A stretch of DNA of 64,000 nucleotides from Oscillospiraceae bacterium (GCA_017427265.1 JAFRTG010000033.1:124001-188000), one strand, 5' to 3'; shown: positions 10,036 to 21,941, counted from the first letter of the stretch. Numbers and translations are program-made. The notes: generated from the sequence alone by a model not told the origin.

Positions 10036-10632
10036 ATGAACTGGAATGTTGCGGAGTTCACTGCCGCATACGGCGTTGCCGCGCAGCTGCCGAAGTGCAA
10101 TTCTCCGGAGATCGCGTTTGCAGGGCGTTCCAATGTCGGCAAGTCCACGCTGATTAACAAGCTGTTTCAGCGGAAGAATCTGGCGCGTGTCAGCTCGGTT
10201 CCGGGCAAGACGCAGACGATCAATTTTTACCGTTGCCAGCATGTGACCTTTGCCGACCTGCCCGGCTACGGCTATGCAAAGCGCTCCAAATCGGAGCTGA
10301 AGCGCTGGCAGGAGCTCATCAATGCATATTTGCAGGACGACCGCGATCTGCGCGCTGTTCTGCTGCTGATTGACATGCGGCATCCGCCGACGCAGAATGA
10401 TATCCAGATGGTAAACTTCCTGATTGACACGGAAATGCCGTTTGCGATTGTCCTGACAAAAGCGGATAAGCTGAACAAATCCGAGCGGGCGGCGCGGCTT
10501 GCGGCGCTCCCGGACGAGCTGCCGCAGTTTGAGGATCTCAGCGTGACCGTGTTTTCCTCTGTGACCGGAGAGGGCGTCGAGCCGCTCCGCGCGCTGATTG
10601 AGGAAATCACCGTGGAAGTGCCGGAGGCGTAA
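10036..10632 (+). CDS. engB: Ribosome biogenesis GTPase YsxC/EngB
   Basis: A 198-residue TrmE-Era-type GTPase needed for 50S subunit maturation. The G motifs are clear: G1 GRSNVGKST, G3 DLPGYGYAK, G4 TKADK and a G5-like SSVTGEG. The lon-engB pairing is common in Firmicutes and Proteobacteria. The ATG at 10036 has GAGAGGAA upstream, 30 bp after the lon stop, so it is probably co-transcribed with lon and ends at the strong terminator that follows. Confidence 0.96.
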   Translation: MNWNVAEFTAAYGVAAQLPKCNSPEIAFAGRSNVGKSTLINKLFQRKNLARVSSVPGKTQTINFYRCQHVTFADLPGYGYAKRSKSELKRWQELINAYLQDDRDLRAVLLLIDMRHPPTQNDIQMVNFLIDTEMPFAIVLTKADKLNKSERAARLAALPDELPQFEDLSVTVFSSVTGEGVEPLRALIEEITVEVPEA

Positions 10633-10644
10633 ATCAATTACAGA

Positions 10645-10680
10645 AAAACGGGCGCTGACAAATCAGTCAGCGCCCGTTTT
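10645..10680. terminator. Bidirectional intrinsic terminator
   Basis: A perfect 15-bp stem, AAAACGGGCGCTGAC against its complement, with a 6-base loop and A/T runs on both sides. It separates engB on the plus strand from the convergent minus-strand gene ending at 10700, and can serve both. Confidence 0.9.
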
Positions 10681-10699
10681 GTTTGCATTATGGTACGTG

Positions 10700-12310
10700 T
10701 TAAATGATATGATAGCCGTTCACGGCAAGATTCCGGACATCAGCCGGCGAAAGGTTTGCGGCAACCAGATAGTTCAGGAAAATGCTCAGGCTGTTGTTGT
10801 TCAGAACGAAGCCGTTGTTGAAGAACGGCGCTGTGGCAGCGACATAGGTCAGATCTGCGGTTGTGTACGAGCCGTTCAGATTATAGTCGTTATCGCGGAT
10901 GCCGTCATGGTTTGTATCGGTGTACGTGGTGGTGCACTGGCTCAGCGCAGCACGGCCGGCCGCTTCATCATAGGTCAGATACGGATGTGCACAGTGATCG
11001 GCAACTTTGGTCGGCTTGTACCAGTTGTTGTGAATGTCTGTCAGCATCTTCTGATCGCTCAGAAGGAAGCATTCAAAGCCGCGGCCGCTTGTATCGGCAT
11101 TGCTGACGTCGCACTGATAATATTTTCCGCCGATCTTGACCATATTCCACATATGGCCGGTTCCGCCCCAGTATTCAATGTCATTATTGGCAATACCCAG
11201 TGCGTTTAAGTCGGAGCGAACCAGATAGGACTCGATTCCGGCAGCAGAAAGCAGCATGGAATAGGCTTTGGAATAGCCTGCACAAACCGATTCACCCTCT
11301 CCGTACAGACCGTAGCTGAGAAAGACAGAGGAGTAATCCTGATTTTCAAACTTATGGAAGTTTGCATTGTTCGGCTCAAAGTGGCAGTGATCGCACACCC
11401 ACTGGAACAGCTGCCGTGCCTTGAGGGCATCCTTCATCCACGGTTTGGTTTCTGTGGAAACGACATAGTCGCAGAGGGCAGTGCAGTAATCATCGTTAAA
11501 CTTCACGCGGGAGGAATCAGAAAAACAGTTCAGATAAATGGAACGGATTGTCTGATTTGTCGTAAAACGGGGTTCAGCATGGTAATTGGTATATGCGCTT
11601 TTGTTCCACGGGCAAACACCGTTAATTGTGTCCAGACTGGTGCAGCCGTTAAAAGCGCCGTCACTTGCATGGCAGTTTGCATTCAGCTGTACGGAACTCA
11701 GGCTGATACAGTCAGAAAAGGATCCGCCCATGAGCGAACAAACGCCCCGGATTTCCAGAGAGGTTAAGCCCTCGCATTCACAGAATGCTTCCAGGTCAAC
11801 CGACAGAAAACTTGACGGAAAATAAAGCTGTGTAATGCCGCTGCATTTTGCGAATGCTCTGGCGCCGATGTAGAGCAGATCAGAACAAAAACCGACGTTC
11901 TGAAGGGTTGTGCAGTTCCAGAATGCGTTATCGTCGATTCGTGTGACCGCAGCCGGAATAATGACCGATGTCAGAGAGACCAGCGGCCGGAGCGAAGGGT
12001 ATCTGTTTCCGGGTGCGACAGTTGTGTCATGGACAAAATAGCTGCCGATTTCCGTTACGGTTTTCCAGCCTTCCGGTGTGAGAACCCAGGGCGGAATGAT
12101 AAGGTTCGTATCGGTTCCCGTATACTTTGTTACCTTTGCAGTGTCAGAGCCCGGAACATACGAATACTCAAATCCGCCGGCGCTGCAGGTTTGTTCATTC
12201 GCCGCCTCTGCGACAATGGCTGTCGGGAGCGCTGCGGCGAGCGGGGTTCCTGCTGCAGTGATGCCTGTCAGAACTGCAGTCAGTGCTGTGATGATGGTGC
12301 GTTTCTTCAT
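10700..12310 (-). CDS. Secreted leucine-rich-repeat protein with transglutaminase-like domain
   Basis: A 536-residue exported protein. The N-terminus MKKRTIITALTAVLTGITAAG is a classic signal peptide. Residues ~55-260 carry BspA-type leucine-rich repeats (patterns such as LTSVIIPAAVTRIDDNAF and GITQLYFPSSF). A transglutaminase-like cysteine protease fold follows, with Cys in GESVCAGYSKAYSMLL, His in GTGHMWNMV and Asp in YYQCDVSNAD. The C-terminal ~70 residues have a DTNHDGIRDND calcium-loop-like segment that might be a degenerate dockerin; this is weak. The ATG at 12310 has AGGAGG; a longer ORF start is rejected. It has its own consensus promoter. Likely acts at the cell surface; substrate unknown. 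Confidence 0.85.
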   Translation of the reverse strand: MKKRTIITALTAVLTGITAAGTPLAAALPTAIVAEAANEQTCSAGGFEYSYVPGSDTAKVTKYTGTDTNLIIPPWVLTPEGWKTVTEIGSYFVHDTTVAPGNRYPSLRPLVSLTSVIIPAAVTRIDDNAFWNCTTLQNVGFCSDLLYIGARAFAKCSGITQLYFPSSFLSVDLEAFCECEGLTSLEIRGVCSLMGGSFSDCISLSSVQLNANCHASDGAFNGCTSLDTINGVCPWNKSAYTNYHAEPRFTTNQTIRSIYLNCFSDSSRVKFNDDYCTALCDYVVSTETKPWMKDALKARQLFQWVCDHCHFEPNNANFHKFENQDYSSVFLSYGLYGEGESVCAGYSKAYSMLLSAAGIESYLVRSDLNALGIANNDIEYWGGTGHMWNMVKIGGKYYQCDVSNADTSGRGFECFLLSDQKMLTDIHNNWYKPTKVADHCAHPYLTYDEAAGRAALSQCTTTYTDTNHDGIRDNDYNLNGSYTTADLTYVAATAPFFNNGFVLNNNSLSIFLNYLVAANLSPADVRNLAVNGYHII

Positions 12311-12450
12311 GGGATAGTCCTCCTGAAAATGTATTACCGAGCCGGTTCTGCTTGATACAGAGCGGCGGGGTTCCGTTAGAAACGGCGTTTGGATGGAGGA
12401 TTTGTAAAAATATTGCTGAAACGATGCTTCTTCTTTTTCCTTGCAAATCA

Positions 12451-12479
12451 ATTATACACGATATATGCCACAGTGTCAA
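12451..12479 (-). promoter_or_regulatory. Consensus promoter for the LRR/transglutaminase gene
   Basis: On the minus strand, TTGACA (12474-12479) and TATAAT (12451-12456) are separated by exactly 17 bp. Both hexamers match the SigA consensus perfectly. The leader to the start codon is about 140 nt. Confidence 0.85.
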
Positions 12480-12520
12480 GGGGTGCGGAATAATTTTATT
12501 GCTGCAACTTATTGCGTCGG

Positions 12521-12577
12521 CCGGATACATACAGCCGCACCGGAATCAGATCATCCGGCGCGGCTTTATGTATACGG
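12521..12577 (-). terminator. Long hairpin downstream of nadC
   Basis: An almost continuous stem pairs CCGGATACATA, GCCGC and CCGGA with their complements around an ATCAGATCA loop. No T-run follows on the minus strand, so a stabiliser or a factor-dependent end is as likely as an intrinsic terminator. Confidence 0.5.
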
Positions 12578-12588
12578 ATCAGGGCGGT

Positions 12589-13431
12589 TCAGCGCTTGCC
12601 CCACTTCATCGAAATATCAAAGGCCTTGACGCTGTGCGTCAGTGCGCCGATCGAGATGATATCGACGCCGGTTTCGGCAACGCCGCGCAGTGTTTCATGC
12701 GTGATGCCGCCGGAGGCTTCCAGCAGGGCGCGGCCGTCCGTGATGCGGACAGCTTCCTGCATGGTCGCGTTGTCCATGTTGTCCAGCATGATGATATCGG
12801 CTTTGGCTGCAAGCGCCTGCTGCAGCTCGTCGAGTGTGCGGACCTCGACCTCAATGCGCACCATATGTCCGATGTGCTGCCGCAGCTGCGTGATTGCAGG
12901 CAGAATGCCGCCGCAGGCATCAATATGGTTGTCCTTCAGCATAGCGCCGTCAGAGAGATTGAAGCGGTGATTTTTGCCGCCGCCGCAGCGAACGGCATAC
13001 TTCTGCATGGCGCGGATGCCGACCATGCATTTGCGGGTATCCGCGATTGAGGCCTTGGTTCCGGCGACGATATCCGCGCATCTGCGGGTCTCTGTCGCAA
13101 TGCCGGAAAGATGCTGCAGCAGATTCAGCGCAGTGCGCTCACCCTTGAGCAGCGTGCGGGTCGGGCCGTGCATGGTCGCAAGAATGTCGCCGTATTTGAC
13201 GCGGTCGCCGTCCTTTGCAAGCGCCGTAAAGACAACGCCGTCACCGACGAGCGCAAAGGTGCGCGCCGCAATGTCAATGCCGCAGAGCACGCCTTCATCC
13301 TTGGCCATGAGATAGGCGTCCGATTCATGTGCCTCATCGAGCAGAAAATCTGTGGTGACATCCATGCCGGTGATATCCTCGTGCAGTGCGCGCAGGATGA
13401 CCTCGTCTACATATGATTGCAGCAGCTCCAT
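12589..13431 (-). CDS. nadC: Nicotinate-nucleotide diphosphorylase (quinolinate phosphoribosyltransferase)
   Basis: Converts quinolinate and PRPP to nicotinate mononucleotide in de novo NAD synthesis. The 280-residue protein shows the family's conserved blocks: ERTALNLLQHLSGIAT, ADTRKCMVGIRAMQKYAVRCGGGKNHR, the LKDNHI strand, EVEVRT, and MLDNM with the GGI/ISIGALTHS phosphate-binding end. Its ATG overlaps the nadB stop by one base (TAATG), implying coupled translation. nadA, which makes quinolinate together with NadB, is not in the window. Confidence 0.95.
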   Translation of the reverse strand: MELLQSYVDEVILRALHEDITGMDVTTDFLLDEAHESDAYLMAKDEGVLCGIDIAARTFALVGDGVVFTALAKDGDRVKYGDILATMHGPTRTLLKGERTALNLLQHLSGIATETRRCADIVAGTKASIADTRKCMVGIRAMQKYAVRCGGGKNHRFNLSDGAMLKDNHIDACGGILPAITQLRQHIGHMVRIEVEVRTLDELQQALAAKADIIMLDNMDNATMQEAVRITDGRALLEASGGITHETLRGVAETGVDIISIGALTHSVKAFDISMKWGKR

Positions 13432-14891
13432 TACAGTTGTTCCTCCAGAATCAGGTAAGCGCAGGTGGCCTGCGATTTGGCTTCGAGATAGTCCAGATCC
13501 ATTTTCCAGTCCTCACAGGCGATCAGCTGGATCAGCTCCGTGATGCGGTTATAGGCATTGGGCAGGTTTTCGGTATTCGGGATGACGAAATAGTTTTCCT
13601 GCAGGATCTTGCGCAGCTCTGTGCGGATGCCGTGCGGAATCGGCTCGGTCGCGGTGACCGGCTTGAACTCGCCGCGGGCAAAGCGCGGAGTAATGTCCTC
13701 AGATTCCTTTGCGATTTCCTGCGCAGCGCGGCGGGAAAAGACCAGCGCCTCCAGCAGGCTGTTGCTCGCCAGACGGTTGCTGCCGTGTACGCCGGTATGT
13801 GCGCATTCGCCGCAGGCATAGAGCCGGTCTACGCGGGTCTGCGCATTCGAGTTGACGTCAATGCCGCCCATGAGATAGTGCTGACACGGATAGATCGGCA
13901 CGGGCTCCTTGGTCAGATCGTAGCCCTGTTCGAGCAGCTTGTTATAGATTTTCGGGAAGCGCGCCTTGACCTCCTCCGGATCCTTATGGGAAATGTCAAT
14001 CCAGAAGTCATTGGAGCCGGTACGGCGGCTTTCCAGAATGATCGCGTGGGAGACAACGTCACGCGGCGCAAGCTCCAGACGGTCGTCATAGCGCTGCATG
14101 AAGCGTTCCATGTTGCAGTTGCGCAGATAGGCGCCCTCGCCGCGCACCGCCTCAGAAATCAGGAAGCATTCGCGTGTATGCTTGTTGTTGAATGCGGTGG
14201 GGTGGAACTGAATCAGGCTGAGGTTCTTGATGCGGGCACCGAGCTCGTAGGCAATGCGGATGCCGTCGCCGGTTGCAATGGCGGAGTTCGTCGTGTATTC
14301 GTAGACACGGCCGATGCCGCCGGTTGCCATAATCAGGAAGTGGCAGTCTACCGTCGTGAAGGTGTTGTCGCGCAGCAGCTCGACGGAAAAGCCTGTCTCA
14401 GTCTGCATGGCGCGGCTCATGACGGTGAATTCGGAGATTGTCACATTCGGGAGATTCCGTGTCTGTGCGAGCAGTCCGCGCAGGATTTCCGCGCCCGTGG
14501 AATCCCGGTAATGGAAGATTCTGCGGCGGCAGTGTCCGCCTTCCAGCGTGCGGTCGTAGTCTCCGTCCTCGTTTTTGTCAAAGTCCACGCCGTATTCGAC
14601 CAGCTGTTCAATATCCTGCGCAGCCTCGGAAACGAGTATTTGCAGGGTTTTGGGATTGTTCGTAAAAGCACCTGCGATGCGGGTATCATTGGCGTGCAGC
14701 TCGATATTGTCGCCGGGAGAGTTCCAGACACCGGCGATACCGCCCTGTGCAAGTGCGGAATTACAGAGTGTTGCCTCGCGCTTGGAAAGCAGGAGAACAC
14801 GCAGATTTGCGGGCAGATGCAGTGCTGCATAGCAGCCTGCGGCACCGGCGCCCGCAATGATAACATCATAGTTCTGTTCAAGATTCACCAT
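13431..14891 (-). CDS. nadB: L-aspartate oxidase
   Basis: FAD-dependent oxidation of aspartate to iminoaspartate, the first step of NAD synthesis. The 486-residue protein starts with a dinucleotide-binding fold (DVIIAGAGAAGCYAALHL). It contains the succinate-dehydrogenase-like segments ALAQGGIAG, LEGGHCRRRIFHYRDSTG, QFHPTAF, EAVRGEGAYL and the active-site stretch HYLMGGIDVN. AAAGGAG lies 9 bases before ATG. It is first in a two-gene nadB-nadC operon with its own promoter. Confidence 0.95.
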   Translation of the reverse strand: MVNLEQNYDVIIAGAGAAGCYAALHLPANLRVLLLSKREATLCNSALAQGGIAGVWNSPGDNIELHANDTRIAGAFTNNPKTLQILVSEAAQDIEQLVEYGVDFDKNEDGDYDRTLEGGHCRRRIFHYRDSTGAEILRGLLAQTRNLPNVTISEFTVMSRAMQTETGFSVELLRDNTFTTVDCHFLIMATGGIGRVYEYTTNSAIATGDGIRIAYELGARIKNLSLIQFHPTAFNNKHTRECFLISEAVRGEGAYLRNCNMERFMQRYDDRLELAPRDVVSHAIILESRRTGSNDFWIDISHKDPEEVKARFPKIYNKLLEQGYDLTKEPVPIYPCQHYLMGGIDVNSNAQTRVDRLYACGECAHTGVHGSNRLASNSLLEALVFSRRAAQEIAKESEDITPRFARGEFKPVTATEPIPHGIRTELRKILQENYFVIPNTENLPNAYNRITELIQLIACEDWKMDLDYLEAKSQATCAYLILEEQL

Positions 14892-14923
14892 ATGAATGGC
14901 TCCTTTGATTTAATAATATCCTT

Positions 14924-14952
14924 ATTATAGCATACTATAAAATAAAAAGCAA
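14924..14952 (-). promoter_or_regulatory. Promoter for nadB-nadC
   Basis: Minus-strand TTGCTT (14947-14952), 17-bp spacer, TATAAT (14924-14929). It diverges from the hisI promoter about 85 bp away. No operator palindrome overlapping it was identified. Confidence 0.75.
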
Positions 14953-15037
14953 GCAGAGAGTATGAAGTTTTATATTACGGTCAATCTGCCGGAGAGCTTT
15001 AGATCAATGGAGGGCGGCACTGCCGCCTAAATTTCCC

Positions 15038-15066
15038 TTGCTTTTTTTTGCATTATATGGTATAAT
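15038..15066 (+). promoter_or_regulatory. Promoter for hisI-hisE with extended -10
   Basis: TTGCTT at 15038-15043, 17-bp spacer, TATAAT at 15061-15066 preceded by TGG, giving an extended -10. A small perfect hairpin (GGCGGC-ACT-GCCGCC, 15014-15028) sits just upstream and could be an operator or insulating structure. Confidence 0.75.
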
Positions 15067-15106
15067 AAATCAATCGTTCCGAACAGGAAACAGACAGGAG
15101 AAGCAT

Positions 15107-15463
15107 ATGATAAAAGTTGATCTGAATGACCTTGACCGCTTCTTTCAGAAGGGGGAGCTGATCCCTGCGATCTGCTACGAGGTTGATACGAAAACCGTGC
15201 TGATGCTTGCCTATATGAACAAGGAGAGCCTCAGGCGCACACTGGAAACCGGCTACACCTGGTTCTGGAGCCGTTCACGGCAGGAATACTGGAACAAGGG
15301 CGCAACATCCGGCCATCTGCAGAAGGTTGTCTCAATCTTTGCGGACTGCGACAATGATACGCTGCTTGTCAATGTGAAGCAGACCGGCGTTGCCTGTCAT
15401 ACAGGTGCATACAGCTGCTTTTTCAATGAAATCTATCAGAATGATGAGGAGAATGAAGTATGA
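15107..15463 (+). CDS. hisI: Phosphoribosyl-AMP cyclohydrolase
   Basis: Third step of histidine synthesis, opening the adenine ring of phosphoribosyl-AMP. The 118-residue protein has the diagnostic blocks [39 protein letters not shown], the metal-binding DCDNDTLLV and [14 protein letters not shown] cysteines and histidine. The ATG at 15107 follows CAGGAGAAG; the longer in-frame start at 15038 lies inside the promoter. Overlaps hisE by ATGA. The two activities are separate genes here rather than fused. Confidence 0.96.
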   Translation: MIKVDLNDLDRFFQKGELIPAICYEVDTKTVLMLAYMNKESLRRTLETGYTWFWSRSRQEYWNKGATSGHLQKVVSIFADCDNDTLLVNVKQTGVACHTGAYSCFFNEIYQNDEENEV

Positions 15464-15798
15464 CCGTTTATCAGGAGATTTTTGAGGTTATCAAGGCACG
15501 CAAGGCTGCCTTTGAGGCCGGAACCGCACAGGAGAATTCCTATACCGCCTATCTGTTTGACAAGGGCGTGGACAAGATCTGCAAGAAGGTCGGCGAGGAA
15601 GCAACCGAAACCGTCATTGCAGCCAAGAACAAGGATAACAACGAGCTGGCAAACGAAATCAACGATCTGCTCTATCATGTAATGGTGCTCGCGGCCAATC
15701 AGGGGCTTGACTGGGCAGATGTCGAGAATGTGCTTGAGGAGCGCAATGAAAAGATCGGCAACCTCAAGCAGTTCCATCAGGTAGACAAAAACACCTGA
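15460..15798 (+). CDS. hisE: Phosphoribosyl-ATP pyrophosphatase
   Basis: Second step of histidine synthesis, cleaving pyrophosphate from phosphoribosyl-ATP. This 112-residue all-helical MazG-like protein has the motif [18 protein letters not shown], where the glutamates bind magnesium, followed by [18 protein letters not shown]. The start overlaps the hisI stop (ATGA). With hisI it forms a two-gene transcript separated by about 6 kb from the other his genes on the opposite strand. Confidence 0.95.
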   Translation: MTVYQEIFEVIKARKAAFEAGTAQENSYTAYLFDKGVDKICKKVGEEATETVIAAKNKDNNELANEINDLLYHVMVLAANQGLDWADVENVLEERNEKIGNLKQFHQVDKNT

Positions 15799-15939
15799 TA
15801 TCCGGGCATCTGACCGCCCAAACGGCGGCAGACTGTCACAAAATTCCTTCCGGGCGAATATACTGGCAGTGAGGATTCCGCAAGCTGCACGCTCTGCGCT
15901 GCGCACGGAACTCCAATCTTCAGATCGGGAGGAATCCAT

Positions 15940-16716
15940 ATGAGTGAGATACCGAATGCCGAAAGCATCAGTGCCGTGCCGGTGAAGCTCGACCGCGTGT
16001 TCGACAGCTGCAGCGACAAGGACTGCATCACGAATCTGCAGGTGATGCTCGATTCCGGCGGTGAGCTGCCCCCGCAGTTCACATCCGTCAAGACGCGCTG
16101 CTGCACGATCGACAACATCTGCCTGAGCGTTGAGCCGATCCCGTTCAACCGCGGCTATTATACCGTGGACATCACATATACCTTCGGGGTGGAGCTGCTG
16201 TGCTATACGCGGGCGTGCGACAGCCCCGCTGTGATGCGCGGGACGGCGTCTGCATCCAAGAGCGTGATTCTGTACGGCAGCGAATCCAGTACAAAGACCT
16301 TTTTCAGCAGCGGTGCGCGGGTCGGAGAGACCAACGGCTGCTGCGAGGTCGTCAATCTGCCGACGGCAAGCTGTCAGTGTGTCGATCCGATCGCACTGGA
16401 AACACGCATCTGCGTGCTGCCGCCGGTGCAGCAGGATGCGTCGGAGCCTGCGGTTCCGCGCCGGACCGTCGTGCTGACGCTCGGCGTATTCTCGGTTGTG
16501 GAGCTGACGCGCCCGGTCACGATGACCGTTGCTGCGTATCCGTACAACGTCCCGGCCAAGACCTGCTCGGCGGACACGGATTCGCCCTGCGAGATTTTCA
16601 ACCGCATCTCATTCCCGACAGAGGAATTTGTGCCGTCGGCCGATGCGTTTCCGCAGCCGCCCGCAGCTGAGCCGCTGCGCTACGAGGGTTTTTCCGGCTG
16701 GCAGCCGACGCAGTGA
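15940..16716 (+). CDS. Cysteine-rich conserved clostridial protein of unknown function
   Basis: A 258-residue protein with no signal peptide or membrane helix and about a dozen cysteines, including paired ones in TRCCTID and NGCCEVV. The N-terminal motif KLDRVFDSCSDKDC resembles uncharacterised proteins I associate with Clostridia; I cannot name a function. Strand-rich, alternating sequence suggests beta structure. The ATG at 15940 has GGGAGG at good distance. The C-terminus is Pro-rich. It stands between hisE and another unknown gene, with a GC-rich hairpin after it. A spore-coat or surface role is possible but not shown by the sequence. Confidence 0.7.
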   Translation: MSEIPNAESISAVPVKLDRVFDSCSDKDCITNLQVMLDSGGELPPQFTSVKTRCCTIDNICLSVEPIPFNRGYYTVDITYTFGVELLCYTRACDSPAVMRGTASASKSVILYGSESSTKTFFSSGARVGETNGCCEVVNLPTASCQCVDPIALETRICVLPPVQQDASEPAVPRRTVVLTLGVFSVVELTRPVTMTVAAYPYNVPAKTCSADTDSPCEIFNRISFPTEEFVPSADAFPQPPAAEPLRYEGFSGWQPTQ

Positions 16717-16728
16717 ACAGAAACGTGA

Positions 16729-16769
16729 GCCGGCACGGGGGCTGCTGCTGACCGCAGTTCCCGTGCCGG
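16729..16769 (+). terminator. GC-rich hairpin after the Cys-rich gene
   Basis: A perfect stem of CCGGCACGGG with CCCGTGCCGG encloses a roughly 20-base loop. It lacks a T-tract downstream, so termination efficiency is uncertain. Confidence 0.45.
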
Positions 16770-16869
16770 ATTGCTGTATCAGGTGAATCAAAACGGTATG
16801 GTCTGCGGGAAATCCCTTTTTTCACGGTATTTCCATCCCGCCGATGCATACAAATGACGGAGAAATACA

Positions 16870-17247
16870 ATGTATCAGTATATGCGCATTCAGGGCAGAG
16901 ACAATTCCTATGTCACGGGCTATCCGAAAGGAATATTCAGTCTTTGCTGGAATTTAATCAAATCCAAAACATTGACTGCGGAAGAAGAAGCCTTGTTCAT
17001 CTCCATTGACGAATGGTTCAAGGCGGAGCTTCCCGAACCGGAGCCCTGCAAAAATCACGAGCCGGTTATCACCTTTTTCAAATGCAGCAGCACGGAGCAT
17101 ATGCGAAAAAAACTGGAGCCTGCGGTGCAGCTGCTGGACAAGTACCGCGTACCTTACGATGTGGTATATACGAATTTTGTCGGCACGGTCGTCTATGAAG
17201 ACGAATGGCAGGTTGCCGTTTCCGTAAAAGACGGTAAAATGATATAA
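16870..17247 (+). CDS. Small conserved hypothetical protein
   Basis: A 125-residue soluble protein with N-terminus MYQYMRIQGRDNSYVTGYPK. I do not recognise a named family. Composition is normal for a cytoplasmic protein, with an alpha/beta pattern: an aromatic N-terminal strand, then charged helices around HMRKKLEPAVQLLDKY and a C-terminal strand pair. A GGAGAAATACA stretch precedes the ATG. It lies 23 bp before the MBL-fold gene, so the two may share a transcript. Confidence 0.6.
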   Translation: MYQYMRIQGRDNSYVTGYPKGIFSLCWNLIKSKTLTAEEEALFISIDEWFKAELPEPEPCKNHEPVITFFKCSSTEHMRKKLEPAVQLLDKYRVPYDVVYTNFVGTVVYEDEWQVAVSVKDGKMI

Positions 17248-17269
17248 TTTCTGTAAAGAGGTACAGTTT

Positions 17270-17963
17270 ATGGATACTCCGATCATCCGGACAGGGCATA
17301 TCAATCTGTATGCGCTGTCTGACGTCACATGCTATATTATCCGCGGGCAGCAGGGCGATCTGCTCGTGGACACAGGCTTTTTCATGCACCGCCGCAGTCT
17401 GCTGAACTGGATTGCGGATTATGATGTCAAATGGATTTTTCTGACGCACGGGCATCCGGATCATGACTGGAATGCAGCGGCCGCTGCACAGCAGACAGGC
17501 GCAAAGATTCTGCTGCATGAGGCGGACAAGGATCTGCCGCGGAATTTTGCATCGCAGCCGGTGCAGGCAACCGATCCCCGCTGGAAAATCCGGAACATCA
17601 CGCAGAATATCGGCGGAGCGCTGGTGAAAACGCCGCATTATAAGCCGGATATTCTGTTTGAGGAAGCCGACCGGGATTTGCTGAAGCAATACGGCTTTGA
17701 CGCAGAGATCGTGCACCTGCCGGGACATACGCGCGGCTCATCGGGCATTCTCTGCGGGGATGTGCTCTACTGCGGAGACGCTTTTACGGCGATTTTCGGC
17801 AAGCCAGATATCACGCCGCATGCAACAAGCATTCCGCTGATGCAGGTGTCGCTGCGGAAGATACTGGACATCAACCCGAAGTGGCTGGCCTGCGGACACG
17901 GCTTCCCGCTGCGGATGCGCGATGCGGAACCGGTGATCCGGGCATATTTGCAGGAGCATGAAT

Positions 17964-17974
<11 letters not shown>
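17270..17974 (+). CDS. MBL-fold metallo-hydrolase
   Basis: A 234-residue metallo-beta-lactamase-fold protein. The metal-binding motif THGHPDHDWN is intact near residue 60, with the later histidine in HLPGHTRGSSG, the aspartate in CGDAF and the C-terminal histidine in ACGHG. Such proteins act as thioesterases, glyoxalase II-like enzymes or other hydrolases; the substrate is not readable. An AAAGAGG site precedes the ATG. The 3' end overlaps the acetyltransferase gene, indicating an operon continuing to ligA. Confidence 0.88.
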
Positions 17975-20472
<2,498 letters not shown>

Positions 20473-20504
20473 TCGGGATCAGCTGTCAGATTGTATCCAA
20501 AAAC

Positions 20505-20537
20505 AAAAAAGTTGCACGGAAACGTGCAACTTTTTTT
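20505..20537 (+). terminator. Intrinsic terminator of ligA
   Basis: AAAAGTTGCACG pairs with the downstream CGTGCAACTTTT around a short GAAA-type loop and runs into seven T residues. Textbook Rho-independent form. The next ~190 bases to metK contain no gene I can support. Confidence 0.92.
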
Positions 20538-20730
20538 CATATCAGTACGGTTTACAGAGAGCGATACGGGCGCTTCGGGATCCGCTGCGGCGGAACCGGT
20601 GTGCCGCGGCATGTGTGCGCAGCGGGACGATGCAAGCAAGGCAGTTCGATCCCGCAAACGCCGAAAGCAGGATGCGCTTTGGCAGCTTGACAACTGAACA
20701 GAACACCCGCATCATTTTGGCAGAACCAGC

Positions 20731-21900
20731 TTACTTACCGACAGCAGCCTTCAGTGCTTCAACCTTATCGGTGCGCTCCCATGCGGGCAGCAGATCCTCT
20801 CTGCCCATGTGGCCGTATGCAGCAAGCTTGCGGTACTGCGGCTTGCGGAGCTCCAGCGTTTCGATGATGCCGGCCGGACGCAGATCAAAGACTTTGCTGA
20901 CGGCATCTGCGAGCTTTTCCTCATCGACAATGCCGGTGCCGAAGGTCTCGACAAAGACGGAAACCGGCTTCGCAACGCCGATTGCATAGGCGAGCTGCAC
21001 CTCAGCGCGTTTTGCAAGACCTGCTGCAACGATGTTCTTTGCGATATAGCGCGTCATGTAGGCAGCAGAGCGGTCTACCTTGGACGGATCCTTGCCGGAG
21101 AAAGCGCCGCCGCCGTGGCGGGAGTAGCCGCCGTAGGTATCGACGATGATCTTTCTGCCGGTCAGACCGGAGTCACCCTGCGGACCGCCGATAACAAAGC
21201 GGCCGGTCGGGTTGATGAAGATCTTGGTGTCCTTGTCGATCAGCGATGCCGGAACGGTCGGCTTGATGACGAGGTCAATCAGATCCTCGCGGATCTGCTG
21301 AAGATCGACGGAAGCGGCGTGCTGTGTCGAGATTACGATTGTATCGACGCGCACGGGCTTGTCGTTGTCGTATTCGATTGTGACCTGCGTTTTGCCGTCC
21401 GGGCGGAGATAGCGCAGGGTGCCGTCCTTGCGGACAGCGGTCAGGCGGAGTGCCAGCTTATGCGCAAGTGAGATCGGCAGCGGCATGAGCTCCGGGGTCT
21501 CGTCGCAGGCAAAACCGAACATCATGCCCTGGTCGCCCGCGCCCTGCTCGTCCTTGTTGTCGGCGCTGTCAAAGGCAGAATCGACACCCTGTGCGATGTC
21601 GCAGGACTGCTGGTCGAGCGAGGTCATGATGCCGCAGGTATAGCCGTCAAAGCCGTACTTTGCGCGGTCGTAGCCGATATCGACAATCACCCCGCGGGCA
21701 ATCGCGGGAATATCGACCTGTGCTGTGGTGGAAATCTCACCCATAATCATGACAAGGCCGGTCGTGGTGACGGTCTCGCAGGCAACTCTGCCCGTCGGAT
21801 CCTGTTCCAGGATCGCATCCAGAATTGCATCGGAGATCTGGTCGCAGATTTTATCCGGATGACCTTCCGTAACAGATTCAGACGTAAAAAAGCGCTTCAT
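20731..21900 (-). CDS. metK: S-adenosylmethionine synthetase
   Basis: Makes SAM from methionine and ATP. The 389-residue protein carries the signatures [24 protein letters not shown] at the N-terminus, [12 protein letters not shown] (ATP-binding hexapeptide region) and [19 protein letters not shown] (P-loop-like and potassium/phosphate site). The ATG at 21900 follows AGGAGG at ideal spacing; a longer in-frame start would lie inside the riboswitch leader. Expression is controlled by the SAM-I riboswitch and terminator upstream, giving direct end-product feedback. Confidence 0.97.
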   Translation of the reverse strand: MKRFFTSESVTEGHPDKICDQISDAILDAILEQDPTGRVACETVTTTGLVMIMGEISTTAQVDIPAIARGVIVDIGYDRAKYGFDGYTCGIMTSLDQQSCDIAQGVDSAFDSADNKDEQGAGDQGMMFGFACDETPELMPLPISLAHKLALRLTAVRKDGTLRYLRPDGKTQVTIEYDNDKPVRVDTIVISTQHAASVDLQQIREDLIDLVIKPTVPASLIDKDTKIFINPTGRFVIGGPQGDSGLTGRKIIVDTYGGYSRHGGGAFSGKDPSKVDRSAAYMTRYIAKNIVAAGLAKRAEVQLAYAIGVAKPVSVFVETFGTGIVDEEKLADAVSKVFDLRPAGIIETLELRKPQYRKLAAYGHMGREDLLPAWERTDKVEALKAAVGK

Positions 21901-21941
21901 ATTGAACCTCCTAAAATAATTCGCCGCATCATGTGCCGAAC

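Noticed and set aside
13413..14930. 505-codon open frame on the plus strand
   Set aside because: Antisense to nadB, which has clear FAD and active-site motifs.
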